Positions 42,728 through 50,605 of a stretch of 64,000 bases of DNA are shown here, piece by piece. Position 1 is the first letter of the stretch; each line of letters opens with the position of its first letter. The stretch spans positions 2,480,001 through 2,544,000 of the forward strand of contig NZ_BNEM01000001.1 in assembly GCF_018327705.1 (NCBI RefSeq). The letters run 5' to 3'. Position numbers and translations under genes: made by a program. Source of the stretch: Catellatospora sp. TT07R-123 (GTDB lineage: Bacteria; Actinomycetota; Actinomycetes; Mycobacteriales; Micromonosporaceae). Under the pieces are notes generated by a model. The model was not told where the DNA came from. It ran no database searches and saw only the letters and a program-made list of their open reading frames with translations.

Positions 42728-43399
42728 GTGACCGACGTGACCAGCGCCTCAGCGCCCGCCGCCGACCCGATCGACACGACCGGGCCGACCTGCGTGCTCT
42801 GCCAGCACATGCCGGCCGCGGCCACGACCGTGTACCAGGTCAGCGGCGTGCTGGTGTATCTGCGGTGGAGCCGGGAGCAGGGGCCGTTCTGCCGCGACTG
42901 CGGCATCACGCTGTTCCGCGACGCCACGGCCCGGTCGCTGACCAGCGGAATCTGGCACTTCCTCGCCCCCGTGCTGGTGCCGCTGGTGGTGGCCCGCAAC
43001 CTGGCCGCCCGGCGGGCCGTCACCGCCCTGGCCGAGCCCCGGCCGCACCCGGTGCTGGCGGCGCCCAACCACCGGCCGCTGGTCCCGGGCCGTCCCGTGC
43101 TGCGGCGGCCGGGTTCGTGGCTGGCGCTGGCACTGCTCGCGGTGCTGGTGGCGGTGGTGCCGCAGGTGGTGGGGCCGGGCGGCGAGCGCTACGACCGGGC
43201 GGGCGGCTGCGTGCGGCGGAGCACCCCGCTCGGGATGTACGACGCGGTCCGCTTCGTGTCCTGCTCCGATATGCACGACGCCCGCGTCGAGGCGGTGGTG
43301 GCCGACTGGACCAGGTGCGCCTCGTACGACGGGTATGTCATCGACGGCGGCCGGTTCTACTGCATCACCGACGAGAGCCCGGCGGCCGGCGCCCACTGA
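42728..43399 (+). CDS. Zinc-ribbon membrane protein of unknown function (paralogue 1)
   Basis: The 223-residue protein has two CxxC knuckles at Cys22/Cys25 (TCVLC) and Cys55/Cys58 (FCRDCG), then hydrophobic helices near 75-90 and 130-150. A C-terminal domain of about 70 residues contains four further cysteines. The first 60 residues and the FRDATARSLTSG segment align with the gene at 59215-59682, with cysteines at the same positions. No function is known to me. The promoter suggests a leaderless mRNA from GTG 42728. Confidence 0.7.
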   Translation: MTDVTSASAPAADPIDTTGPTCVLCQHMPAAATTVYQVSGVLVYLRWSREQGPFCRDCGITLFRDATARSLTSGIWHFLAPVLVPLVVARNLAARRAVTALAEPRPHPVLAAPNHRPLVPGRPVLRRPGSWLALALLAVLVAVVPQVVGPGGERYDRAGGCVRRSTPLGMYDAVRFVSCSDMHDARVEAVVADWTRCASYDGYVIDGGRFYCITDESPAAGAH

Positions 43400-43439
43400 G
43401 CACGGGCGCCGACCCCGGGTACACCCGAGGACACCGAGG

Positions 43440-44501
43440 TCAGAGGCGGAAGCGGGGCGGGGGTTCCCACTGGCGGCCGCGGCGGCGTGCCGCGGTGGCC
43501 AGCCGGTCCTCGCGGCGGCGCGACTCGTACGCCAACTCGCGCTGGAGCTTGCACCAGCTCTCCCAGCGCCGCCCGGTCAGCGCCCCGTCGGCCAGCGCCT
43601 CGCGCACCGCGCACCCCGGCTCGGCGCCGTGGGCGCAGTCGGCGAACCGGCACTGCGCGATGACCGCCAGCACGTCCGCGAACGCGCGATCGAGCCCGAC
43701 CTCGCCGTCGAGCAGGCCGACGCCCCGGATGCCGGGAGTGTCGAGCACCGCCCCGCCGCCGGGGATCGGCACCAGCGCCCGGTACGTCGTGGTGTGCCGC
43801 CCCTTGCCGTCGACCCGCCGGTTGGCCTGGGTCGTCATCACGGTGGCGCCGAGCAGCGCGTTGACCAGGGTGGATTTACCGACGCCGGACGGGCCGAGCA
43901 GCCCCAGGGTGCGGCCGGGCGCCACGTACGGCGCCAGGTCGGCCAGGCCGTGGCCGTGCTCGGCGCTGACCGGGTGCACGGGCACGCCGGGGGCGAGTTC
44001 GGCGAGGTGGTCGGCCAGGGCGGCCGGGTCGGCGACCAGGTCGGCCTTGGTCAGCACCAGCACGGGCTGGGCGCCGGACTCCCAGGCCAGGGCGAGCAGC
44101 CGCTCGACGGTGGCCGGTTCGGGGCCGGGGTCGAGCGAGGCGACCACGGCGATGGTGTCGAGGTTGGCGGCCAGGACCTGGCCGGTGGAGTCCTTGCCCG
44201 CCGTGCGGCGGACCACGGCGCTGCGGCGGGGCAGCACCGACTCGATGGTGGTGCGGGCGTCGGGCCAGTGGCGCAGGGCCACCCAGTCGCCCGCGCAGGG
44301 CAGCGCGACGGGGTCGGCCGCGGCGGCCATCATGGCCGGGCCGCCGAGTCCGGCGCGTACGGTGCCGTCGGCGGTGAGCACGGTGCAGACGCCGCGGTCG
44401 GCGCGCACCACGCGGCCCGGCTGGTGGTCGGGCCGGTCGAAGAGGGGGTATGCGGTAGCGAAGCGGTCGTCCCAGCCGAGGGACGCCAACGTGACGGTCA
44501 T
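43440..44501 (-). CDS. rsgA: RsgA ribosome-assembly GTPase
   Basis: The 353-residue protein is a circularly permuted GTPase: G4 TKAD (151-154) comes before G1 GPSGVGKST (203-211) and G3 DTPG. A zinc module C-x-FADCAH-x-x-EPGC follows. RsgA checks 30S subunit maturation near the decoding site. AAGGA lies about 9 bases before ATG 44501. It converges on the zinc-ribbon protein gene with 40 bases between. Confidence 0.93.
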   Translation of the reverse strand: MTVTLASLGWDDRFATAYPLFDRPDHQPGRVVRADRGVCTVLTADGTVRAGLGGPAMMAAAADPVALPCAGDWVALRHWPDARTTIESVLPRRSAVVRRTAGKDSTGQVLAANLDTIAVVASLDPGPEPATVERLLALAWESGAQPVLVLTKADLVADPAALADHLAELAPGVPVHPVSAEHGHGLADLAPYVAPGRTLGLLGPSGVGKSTLVNALLGATVMTTQANRRVDGKGRHTTTYRALVPIPGGGAVLDTPGIRGVGLLDGEVGLDRAFADVLAVIAQCRFADCAHGAEPGCAVREALADGALTGRRWESWCKLQRELAYESRRREDRLATAARRRGRQWEPPPRFRL

Positions 44502-44542
44502 CTTCAGATGTCCTTGCCTTGCCGGTGCGGATGGAGCGGGGT

Positions 44543-44566
44543 CACGCCACCCGTTCGGGTGGCGTG
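44543..44566 (-). terminator. Hairpin between the small CxxC gene and rsgA
   Basis: CACGCCACCC (44543-44552) pairs exactly with 44557-44566 across a GTTC loop. It may terminate the small gene at 44688-44885 or lie in the rsgA leader. Confidence 0.6.
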
Positions 44567-44687
44567 CTGGATACCTCGACAGTCATGGCGCCACCCCCTT
44601 CAAGGCCGTCGTCGGCGAGCCGGTCTCGCGTACTGGCCGCCACGCTACGCGCACCCCGCACCGGGTGCCACGGATTATCGCCGATGG

Positions 44688-44885
44688 TCAGGCGCCGGCT
44701 GGGGCGTCGAGCGCGGTGGAGCGCCCGGCGACGGCCAGCGAGCCGAACGCGTACCGGTAGTCGGCGCAGTGGTGCCGGTGGCAGATCGGGCAGCCGGCCT
44801 CCGGCGTCGCCGGGTTCGGCGTGTGGTCGCGCAGCATCCGCCGGTAACCCGCAGCCTGTGCGTCTGTGATGCGTCCACTGTGCAC
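44688..44885 (-). CDS. Small cysteine/histidine-motif protein, unknown function
   Basis: The 65-residue product has a GCPICHRHHCADYR segment, a CxxC plus C/H-rich knuckle that could bind zinc, within a short helical protein (DAQAAGYRRMLRDH). GTG 44885 has a GGGGAGG site 5 bases upstream, which supports translation. A longer overlapping reading frame in another phase exists but lacks such a site. It is divergent from the XRE regulator, sharing the palindrome at 44923-44934, which suggests joint control. Confidence 0.6.
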   Translation of the reverse strand: MHSGRITDAQAAGYRRMLRDHTPNPATPEAGCPICHRHHCADYRYAFGSLAVAGRSTALDAPAGA

Positions 44886-44922
44886 GTCGGCCTCCCCAGA
44901 TGCGCCGTCCTGTACTCCAGAT

Positions 44923-44934
44923 TCGCACGTGCGA
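44923..44934. promoter_or_regulatory. Palindromic candidate operator in the divergent promoter
   Basis: TCGCACGTGCGA is a perfect 12-bp palindrome, extending to 16 bp (44921-44936) with one mismatch. It lies between the small CxxC gene and the XRE regulator and is a reasonable binding site for that regulator. The sequence contains CACGTG. Confidence 0.5.
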
Positions 44935-45073
44935 GTTTCAGGTTCAAGGTTGCGGGCGGGTCAACTCCGACCGGTCGCCGACACCCGGCCCGGCACGGTG
45001 CCGGACGGGTCTTGCCGGGTCCGAAGCGGCCGCACCAGACTGGGGCGGAACTGATCGCCGTCGAAGGAGGGTC

Positions 45074-45931
45074 ATGGCCACCTCGGGCACGTCACTGCGC
45101 CGCCGCCGGCTGGGCGTCGCGCTGCGGGAGCTGCGCGAACGCGCCGGGCTGACCCACCAGCAGGTGGGCCCGGTCCTGGACTGCTCGCCGTCCAAGCTGA
45201 GCCGGATGGAGAACGGCGAGGTCGGGGTACGCCGGGGCGATCTGCTCGCCCTGCTCGACCTGTACGGCCTCGACGACGCCGTACAGCGTGAGGAACTGAC
45301 CGAACTGGCCCGCGAATCCAAACGCCGCGGCGGCTGGTGGCTCAAGTACGGCGACCTTTCCGCGCCCTTTCTGAAACTCATTCAACTCGAATCCGAGGCG
45401 GCCTCGATTCGGGGCACCGATCAGATGCTGATCCCCGGCCTGCTGCAGACCGCCGAATACGCGCGGGCGCTCATAAGGACCGCTGCCCCCGACGACGAGG
45501 AGGAGGTCGAGCGCCGCGTCCGGATCAGGCTGACCCGGCAGGAGATCCTGCTGCGCCCGGACCCGCCGGAGCTGTGGGTGATCCTGGACGAGGCGGCCCT
45601 GCACCGCCGCGTGGGCGGGCCCACCGTGATGAGCCAGCAGCTCAAGGCACTGGTCGCGGCGGGCGACCGGCCGAACGTGACCATCCAGGTGCTGCCGTTC
45701 GAACACGGAGAGTACGAAGCCATGGTCGGCTCGTTCCGCGTGATGCGATTCGCCGATCCGCGCGATCCCGACACTGTCTATCTGGAGGGATATGCGGGCG
45801 CGGTCTACCTTGACGACGCTCGCGACGTACGGCGATATAGTCTGGTCTTCGACCATCTCTGCGCGGCGGCATTGAGCCCGCATTCGTCACGGCAGCTGCT
45901 GCTCCGTATAGCGCAGAATCACGTTGAGTAA
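45074..45931 (+). CDS. XRE-family regulator with DUF5753 domain
   Basis: The 285-residue protein has an N-terminal HTH (LRELRERAGLTHQQVGPVL, then SPSKLSRMENG) and a C-terminal DUF5753 domain (MLIPGLLQTAEYARALI). Such regulators occur in hundreds of copies in some actinomycetes, usually next to a small DUF397 gene, and govern development or antibiotic output in studied cases. GAAGGAGGG precedes ATG 45074. The DUF397 gene starts 20 bases downstream. Confidence 0.9.
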   Translation: MATSGTSLRRRRLGVALRELRERAGLTHQQVGPVLDCSPSKLSRMENGEVGVRRGDLLALLDLYGLDDAVQREELTELARESKRRGGWWLKYGDLSAPFLKLIQLESEAASIRGTDQMLIPGLLQTAEYARALIRTAAPDDEEEVERRVRIRLTRQEILLRPDPPELWVILDEAALHRRVGGPTVMSQQLKALVAAGDRPNVTIQVLPFEHGEYEAMVGSFRVMRFADPRDPDTVYLEGYAGAVYLDDARDVRRYSLVFDHLCAAALSPHSSRQLLLRIAQNHVE

Positions 45932-45950
45932 GGCGTAAGGAGCACGCGCG

Positions 45951-46157
45951 ATGCGCGATGTGGAATTGATGACCGCGACCTGGCGCAAGAGCACCCGCAG
46001 CGGGCCGAACGTGAGCGACTGCGTCGAGATCGCCGAGCTGCCGAGCCTGGTGGCGGTGCGCGACTCCAAGGACCCGGCCGGGCCGGTGCTGCGGTTCTCC
46101 TGGGACGAGTGGCGCAGTTTCGTGGCCGGCACCAAGGCCGGGGAGTTCGACCGGTAG
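45951..46157 (+). CDS. DUF397 protein, partner of the XRE regulator
   Basis: The 68-residue protein contains ATWRKSTRSG and CVEIAELPSLVAVRDSKDP, followed by the FSWDEWRSFV end typical of DUF397 (BldB-associated). These small proteins are thought to modulate their neighbouring XRE-DUF5753 regulator in a toxin-antitoxin-like or anti-regulator manner. AAGGAGCACG precedes ATG 45951. Confidence 0.9.
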   Translation: MRDVELMTATWRKSTRSGPNVSDCVEIAELPSLVAVRDSKDPAGPVLRFSWDEWRSFVAGTKAGEFDR

Positions 46158-46189
46158 CCCGGCCGTCCCGGTTGCGGTAGGACGGTGGA

Positions 46190-46840
46190 ATGAACGAGAT
46201 CAGCACCGTCCTGCCGCCCGAGGGGGCGGCGGTCGACGAGGACGCGCCCTGGCAGCCGCTGCACCCCGAGCAACTCGCCGACCTGCTGTCGGACGTGGAC
46301 GCCCCCTGGTACGTCGCGGCCGGCTGGGCCCTGGACCTGCACCGGGGCGAGCAGACCCGGCCGCACCACGATCTGGAGATCGGGGTGCCCCGCGCGGCGT
46401 TCCCGCGCATCGCCGCGGCGCTGCCGCAGTACGCCTTCCACGCCGTCGAGCAGGGGCGGGTGCTGCCGCCGACCGAGGCGGCGCTGGCGGAGACCTTCCA
46501 GACCTGGGCCTGGGACCCGGACGGCAGCGTGTACCGGGTGGACGTCTTCCGGGAGCGGCACGACGGCGACGTGTGGGTGTGCCGCCGCGACGAGCGGGTG
46601 CGGCTGCCGTACGCCGACATCGTCCGGCACACGGCCGCCGGGCTGCCCTACCTGGCCCCCGAGCTGGCCCTGCTGTTCAAGGCCAAGGCCTGCCGCCCCA
46701 AGGACCAGGCCGACTTCACCGGCGTGCTCCCGCTGCTGACGGCCGCCGAGCGCGCCCGCCTGCGCGACCTGCTGGACCTCGTCCACCCCGGCCACGAATG
46801 GCTGGCCGCCCTCACTGCGGCTGGTCGAACAGCAGGCTGA
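46190..46840 (+). CDS. Nucleotidyltransferase-fold protein related to aminoglycoside 2''-adenylyltransferases
   Basis: The 216-residue protein contains WYVAAGWALDLHRGEQTRPHHDLEIGVPR, matching the GGWALD and (H/D)xDLEIGV motifs of ANT(2'')-like nucleotidyltransferases, in which the first aspartates bind metal. Here the second reads HHDLEIGV. A GTF-type C-terminal LALLFKAKA segment follows. Whether it modifies a drug or another substrate is unknown. TAGGAC (46178-46183) ends 6 bases before ATG 46190. The 3' end overlaps the convergent ABC gene by 29 bases. Confidence 0.7.
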   Translation: MNEISTVLPPEGAAVDEDAPWQPLHPEQLADLLSDVDAPWYVAAGWALDLHRGEQTRPHHDLEIGVPRAAFPRIAAALPQYAFHAVEQGRVLPPTEAALAETFQTWAWDPDGSVYRVDVFRERHDGDVWVCRRDERVRLPYADIVRHTAAGLPYLAPELALLFKAKACRPKDQADFTGVLPLLTAAERARLRDLLDLVHPGHEWLAALTAAGRTAG

Positions 46841-47645
46841 GGCGGTTGTCGGACTGCTCGACGACGAGCAGGGTGCCCGGCGGGACCGTCTCCAGCACCT
46901 CCGGCGGCAGCTGGACCGTGCCGTCGCTGGCGACCACGGCGAACTCGCGGCCGTCGCGGCCCTCGGCGCCGACCCGGCCGTCGCGGATGGTCACCGCCCG
47001 GCCCAGCCGCGCGCCCACCTCGGGGTCGTGGGTGACCGCGACGATCGTGGTGCCGCGTTCCCGGTTCACCGTGTCGAGGGCGTCGAGCACCTCGTCGCGG
47101 GCGGCGGTGTCCAGGCGGCTGGTCGGCTCGTCCACCAGCAGCAGACCGGGCGAGGCGGCCACCCCGACCGCGATCGCGGCCCGCTGCGCCGCGCCGGGGG
47201 CCAGGTCGCGGACCCGGCGGTGGCCCATGCCGACCAGGCCGAGCAGCGACAGGATCCGCTCCGGCGGCTCCAGGTCGGCCGGGCGCACCTGCGCGGCCCG
47301 CCGCTGCGCCAGCCAGATGTTGTTGGCGACGGTGGCGTACGGCAGCAGGTTGCGCCGGGCGCCCTGGAGCACCACGCCCAGGTCGGTGCCGCGCATGCGG
47401 GCGAGTTCGGCCTCGCTGATGCGGCCGATGTCGGTCGCGCCGATGCGCACCTGCCCGGCGCTGGGCCGCATCAGCCCCGACAGCAGCGCGATCAGCGTGG
47501 ACTTGCCCGAGCCGGACGGCCCGACCAGCGCCAGCCGCTCCCCCGCCGCGATGTCGAGGTCCACGCCGGACAGCGCGACCACGTCACCGCCGCTGGACCG
47601 GTAGATGTGCACGACCCTGCGGCACCTGACCGCCAGACCTGTCAC
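46812..47645 (-). CDS. ABC transporter ATP-binding protein with degenerate signature motif
   Basis: The 277-residue protein has Walker A GPSGSGKST (42-50), Walker B LLLVDEPTS (168-176) and a conserved H-loop (VTHDP). The signature LSGGQ is replaced by LAPGA (148-152), so the usual serine is missing. The C-terminal 60 residues (VVASDGTVQLPPEVLETV) form an extension beyond the ATPase fold. It belongs to the LolD/MacB branch and pairs with the two FtsX-type permeases; its ATG overlaps the upstream permease stop by 4 bases. Confidence 0.85.
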   Translation of the reverse strand: MTGLAVRCRRVVHIYRSSGGDVVALSGVDLDIAAGERLALVGPSGSGKSTLIALLSGLMRPSAGQVRIGATDIGRISEAELARMRGTDLGVVLQGARRNLLPYATVANNIWLAQRRAAQVRPADLEPPERILSLLGLVGMGHRRVRDLAPGAAQRAAIAVGVAASPGLLLVDEPTSRLDTAARDEVLDALDTVNRERGTTIVAVTHDPEVGARLGRAVTIRDGRVGAEGRDGREFAVVASDGTVQLPPEVLETVPPGTLLVVEQSDNRLSLLFDQPQ

Positions 47646-50605
47646 TGGTCCGCTCCCTCACTCTGCGCGCGCACCAGGTGCGTCGCGATCCAGCACCCCA
47701 CCAGCAGCACCGCCGCGGCCGCCGCCACCGGCCCGGCGACCGCGCCCGGCCGGGGCAGCGCCGGGGCCGGGAACGACGGATCGCCGTCGGAGAAGACCGG
47801 TAGCACGTCGCGGGCCAGCGCCCACGCGGCGGCCGCCGCGACCAGCCCGGTCGCCATCGCCACCAGCGCCAGCGCGCACCGGCTGCCGGTGGCCACGGCG
47901 CGCAGCGTCCGGGTGCGTACTCCCTGCAGGCTCAGCACCGACAGCCCGCTGTCGCCGCCCGGCCGCTCGAACGTGGCCAGCGCCGCCAGCCCGGCCGCGG
48001 CCAGCAGCACCGAGATCGCCGAGACGGCCAGGCCGAACCACAGGCCCAGCCGCGGCGCCACGCTGATCTGGTCGCGCCGCTGCCCCACCGTGTAGTGGCC
48101 CAGCACGGTCAGCCCGGCCTCGTTCAGCCGCTCGACCGCGTCCGGCGGCGCCCCGGCCGACAGCCACACCTCGGTCCCGCTCAGCGTCACACCCCGGCCC
48201 AGCATCTGGTCGACGTAGCCCAGGTCGATCAGGGCGCCGTAGGTGCCGTAGCGCGGCACCGACGAGGTGCGGGCCACGGCCGCCACCGGCACCTCCAGCC
48301 CACCGGTGCCGGTGAACTCCGGCACGGTCAGCGGCTGCGTGACCACCAGCGGCACCGGGCCCTTGATCACCGCGGCGGTCACCCTGGTGTCGGGCAGCAC
48401 GGCGCCGTCGGCCGTCATGGACAGACCATCGGGGGTACGGGCCAGCTTCGCCACCGGCCGCGCCGAGCTCGGCTCCGCCTGCACCCACCGGTCCAGCCGC
48501 GACAGCTCGTCGGCGCTCAGCACCACCTGGCCGGCCTGGTCCCGCAGCGTCCCGACGGTCACCGTGAACCGGGTCTGCCCGGTGCGCTCGGGCACCACCG
48601 ACAGCTCGTCGATCCGGCACGGCGCCTGGCCGCATCCCTCGGTCGGCATCGTCAGCCGGTGGCGGCCCGGCCGCACCTGCGAGAAGCGGACCTCCACCCG
48701 GCGCAGCGCGTCGGCGGTGATCAGCACCAGCCGCACCTGCACCGCGAGCTCCGGGTCGGGCGAGGCCACCGTCACGTCGACGTCCAGCGTGCTCGCCCGC
48801 ACCAGCATGGGGTCCGGCTCGGCCGGGCGCAGCAGCCGGGCGGCCTCGGCGGCCCCGACCGCGGCGTCCTGCGGCCAGTTCGCCACGTTCGGCAGGCGTG
48901 GGCTGTCCACCGCCATGATGAGCTGCATGCCGCTGTTGCGGTAGCGCGACACCGCCATCGCGAAGTCACCCCGCGGGTCCACCTCGGCCACCGCCGCCAT
49001 CAGCAGCGGCGCGGTCGTGTCCTGCACCGTCACCACCTGGGCGGCACCGGTCTGCACCCGCGCCCGCTCGGCCCAGGCCCGGCCCGAGGTGTCGTACGCG
49101 GTGAGCACGAACCCGAGCAACCCGAACGCCACCGTGATCAGCACGACCAGGCGCGCCGCGCCCGGCACCCGCGCGATCGCGAACGCGCCCAGGCTGGTCC
49201 GCAGCCGGCCGCGCCGCAGGCAGGCGCGGGCCAGCCGCACCGCCTGCGCGGGCAGCACCCGGGCCGCGACCAGGCCCAGCCCGAGTCCGAAGCAGACCGG
49301 CGCGAGCAGGCCCAGCCCGCCCGCGCTGCCCGCGACCGAGGCCTGGTATCCGGCCAGCGCGGCCAGCGCCCCGACCGCCACCTCGACGGCGGCGGCAGCC
49401 CCGGCCCGGCGCGGCGCCCGCAGCCGCCGCAGCAGCCCGAGCACCGGCGTACGCAGGGCGCCGACCTGTGCGAAGGCGCCCGCGAGCAGCGCACCGACGA
49501 CGGCGACCGCCGCGTACTGGAGCGAGCGGGTGCCCAGGGTGACCTCGGCCTGCGGCATCGCGGCGGCCAGCACCGCCTTGGTGCCGTAGTAGCCGAGCAG
49601 CAGCCCCGGCCCGGCCGCGGCCAGCACCGGCAGCGCCACCTCGGCGAACGGCAGCGACCAGCGCAGCCGCCACGGCGTGCCGCGCAGCGCGGTCAGGCCC
49701 AGCTCCTCGCTGCGCCCCTCGACGGCCGCCGCGACCACCAGGAACAGCACGAACCAGCACAGCAGCACCAGCGGCAGCGCCGCCACGGTGACGCTGTCGG
49801 CCAGCAGGTCCTGGCCCTGCGCGATGCGGGCCATCAGGGCCGGGATGTCGGTGATGGTCACGAAGTTGCCCGCGGTCAGCTCGACCCGGGCCTGGTTCAG
49901 GCCCGCGATGAGCTGGTCGGGATCGGCGTACGCCGCGGCCGGGGCGATCAGGTCGACGGTGCGGGTCACCAGCCCGTCCATGCGCAGGACCGTGCGCTCG
50001 GTGGTGAACATCGGCGACGACTCGCCGCCGAGCAGGCTGGCCCGGCCGGCCCAGTACGGGTCGTTGGACGGCGGCGGGGCGAAGGTGCCCACCACCGCCA
50101 GCGGCATCCGCTGCTCCTGCCGGTCGCCGGGCGAGAACTCCACGGTGGCCCCGGGCTTCAGCCCGAGCCGGGCGGCCAGGTCGTCCCGCACCACGACCTC
50201 GTCGTCGGCGACCGCGCACCGGCCGCCGGTGACGACCAGTTCCCGGCAGGCCCCGCCGCGCGAGACCAGCCAGGCGTCGGCCTTGACCGGATCCGCCGCC
50301 CCGGCCGGCTGGACCAGCGCCTTCCCGACGACCTGCAAGCCGGTCACGGTACGCAGCCCCGGCACGTACGGCAGCTGCGGCGACCTGGTGCCCTTGAGCT
50401 CGTCCTCGTCCACCAGCCGCGCGCCGGTGATCACCCGCTCGGTCACCGGGGCGTCGCCGACCTGCGCCACCCGCAGCGCCTGGGCGGCGGCCTCGTGGTA
50501 GACCGGCCCGCCGGTCGCGGCCGCCGCGGCGGCCAGGGTCAGCAGCAGCGTGATCAGGGCAGCGGTGCGGCGTTCGCGCAGCATGTCCCACAGCAGCCCG
50601 GTCAC
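47642..50605 (-). CDS. FtsX-type ABC permease, large (permease 2)
   Basis: The 987-residue protein has an N-terminal membrane segment (TAALITLLLTLAAAAAATGG), a long extracytoplasmic domain, a central block of about six hydrophobic helices, a second large extracytoplasmic domain and a C-terminal helix set. It matches the FtsX/MacB permease layout but is doubled in length. The GTG start at 50605 overlaps the stop of permease 1 (GTGA). It shares conserved segments with permease 1, such as DPYWAGRASL against DPFWAGRAEL and the paired GAC...GRC region, so the two arose by duplication. Transported substrate is unknown. Confidence 0.8.
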   Translation of the reverse strand: MTGLLWDMLRERRTAALITLLLTLAAAAAATGGPVYHEAAAQALRVAQVGDAPVTERVITGARLVDEDELKGTRSPQLPYVPGLRTVTGLQVVGKALVQPAGAADPVKADAWLVSRGGACRELVVTGGRCAVADDEVVVRDDLAARLGLKPGATVEFSPGDRQEQRMPLAVVGTFAPPPSNDPYWAGRASLLGGESSPMFTTERTVLRMDGLVTRTVDLIAPAAAYADPDQLIAGLNQARVELTAGNFVTITDIPALMARIAQGQDLLADSVTVAALPLVLLCWFVLFLVVAAAVEGRSEELGLTALRGTPWRLRWSLPFAEVALPVLAAAGPGLLLGYYGTKAVLAAAMPQAEVTLGTRSLQYAAVAVVGALLAGAFAQVGALRTPVLGLLRRLRAPRRAGAAAAVEVAVGALAALAGYQASVAGSAGGLGLLAPVCFGLGLGLVAARVLPAQAVRLARACLRRGRLRTSLGAFAIARVPGAARLVVLITVAFGLLGFVLTAYDTSGRAWAERARVQTGAAQVVTVQDTTAPLLMAAVAEVDPRGDFAMAVSRYRNSGMQLIMAVDSPRLPNVANWPQDAAVGAAEAARLLRPAEPDPMLVRASTLDVDVTVASPDPELAVQVRLVLITADALRRVEVRFSQVRPGRHRLTMPTEGCGQAPCRIDELSVVPERTGQTRFTVTVGTLRDQAGQVVLSADELSRLDRWVQAEPSSARPVAKLARTPDGLSMTADGAVLPDTRVTAAVIKGPVPLVVTQPLTVPEFTGTGGLEVPVAAVARTSSVPRYGTYGALIDLGYVDQMLGRGVTLSGTEVWLSAGAPPDAVERLNEAGLTVLGHYTVGQRRDQISVAPRLGLWFGLAVSAISVLLAAAGLAALATFERPGGDSGLSVLSLQGVRTRTLRAVATGSRCALALVAMATGLVAAAAAWALARDVLPVFSDGDPSFPAPALPRPGAVAGPVAAAAAVLLVGCWIATHLVRAQSEGADQ

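Noticed and set aside
44542-44928. Larger alternative minus-strand frame over the small CxxC gene
   Set aside because: No Shine-Dalgarno, arginine-rich product, and it runs through the hairpin at 44543-44566; the 65-codon frame at 44688-44885 has a good ribosome binding site and a conserved-looking CxxC motif.
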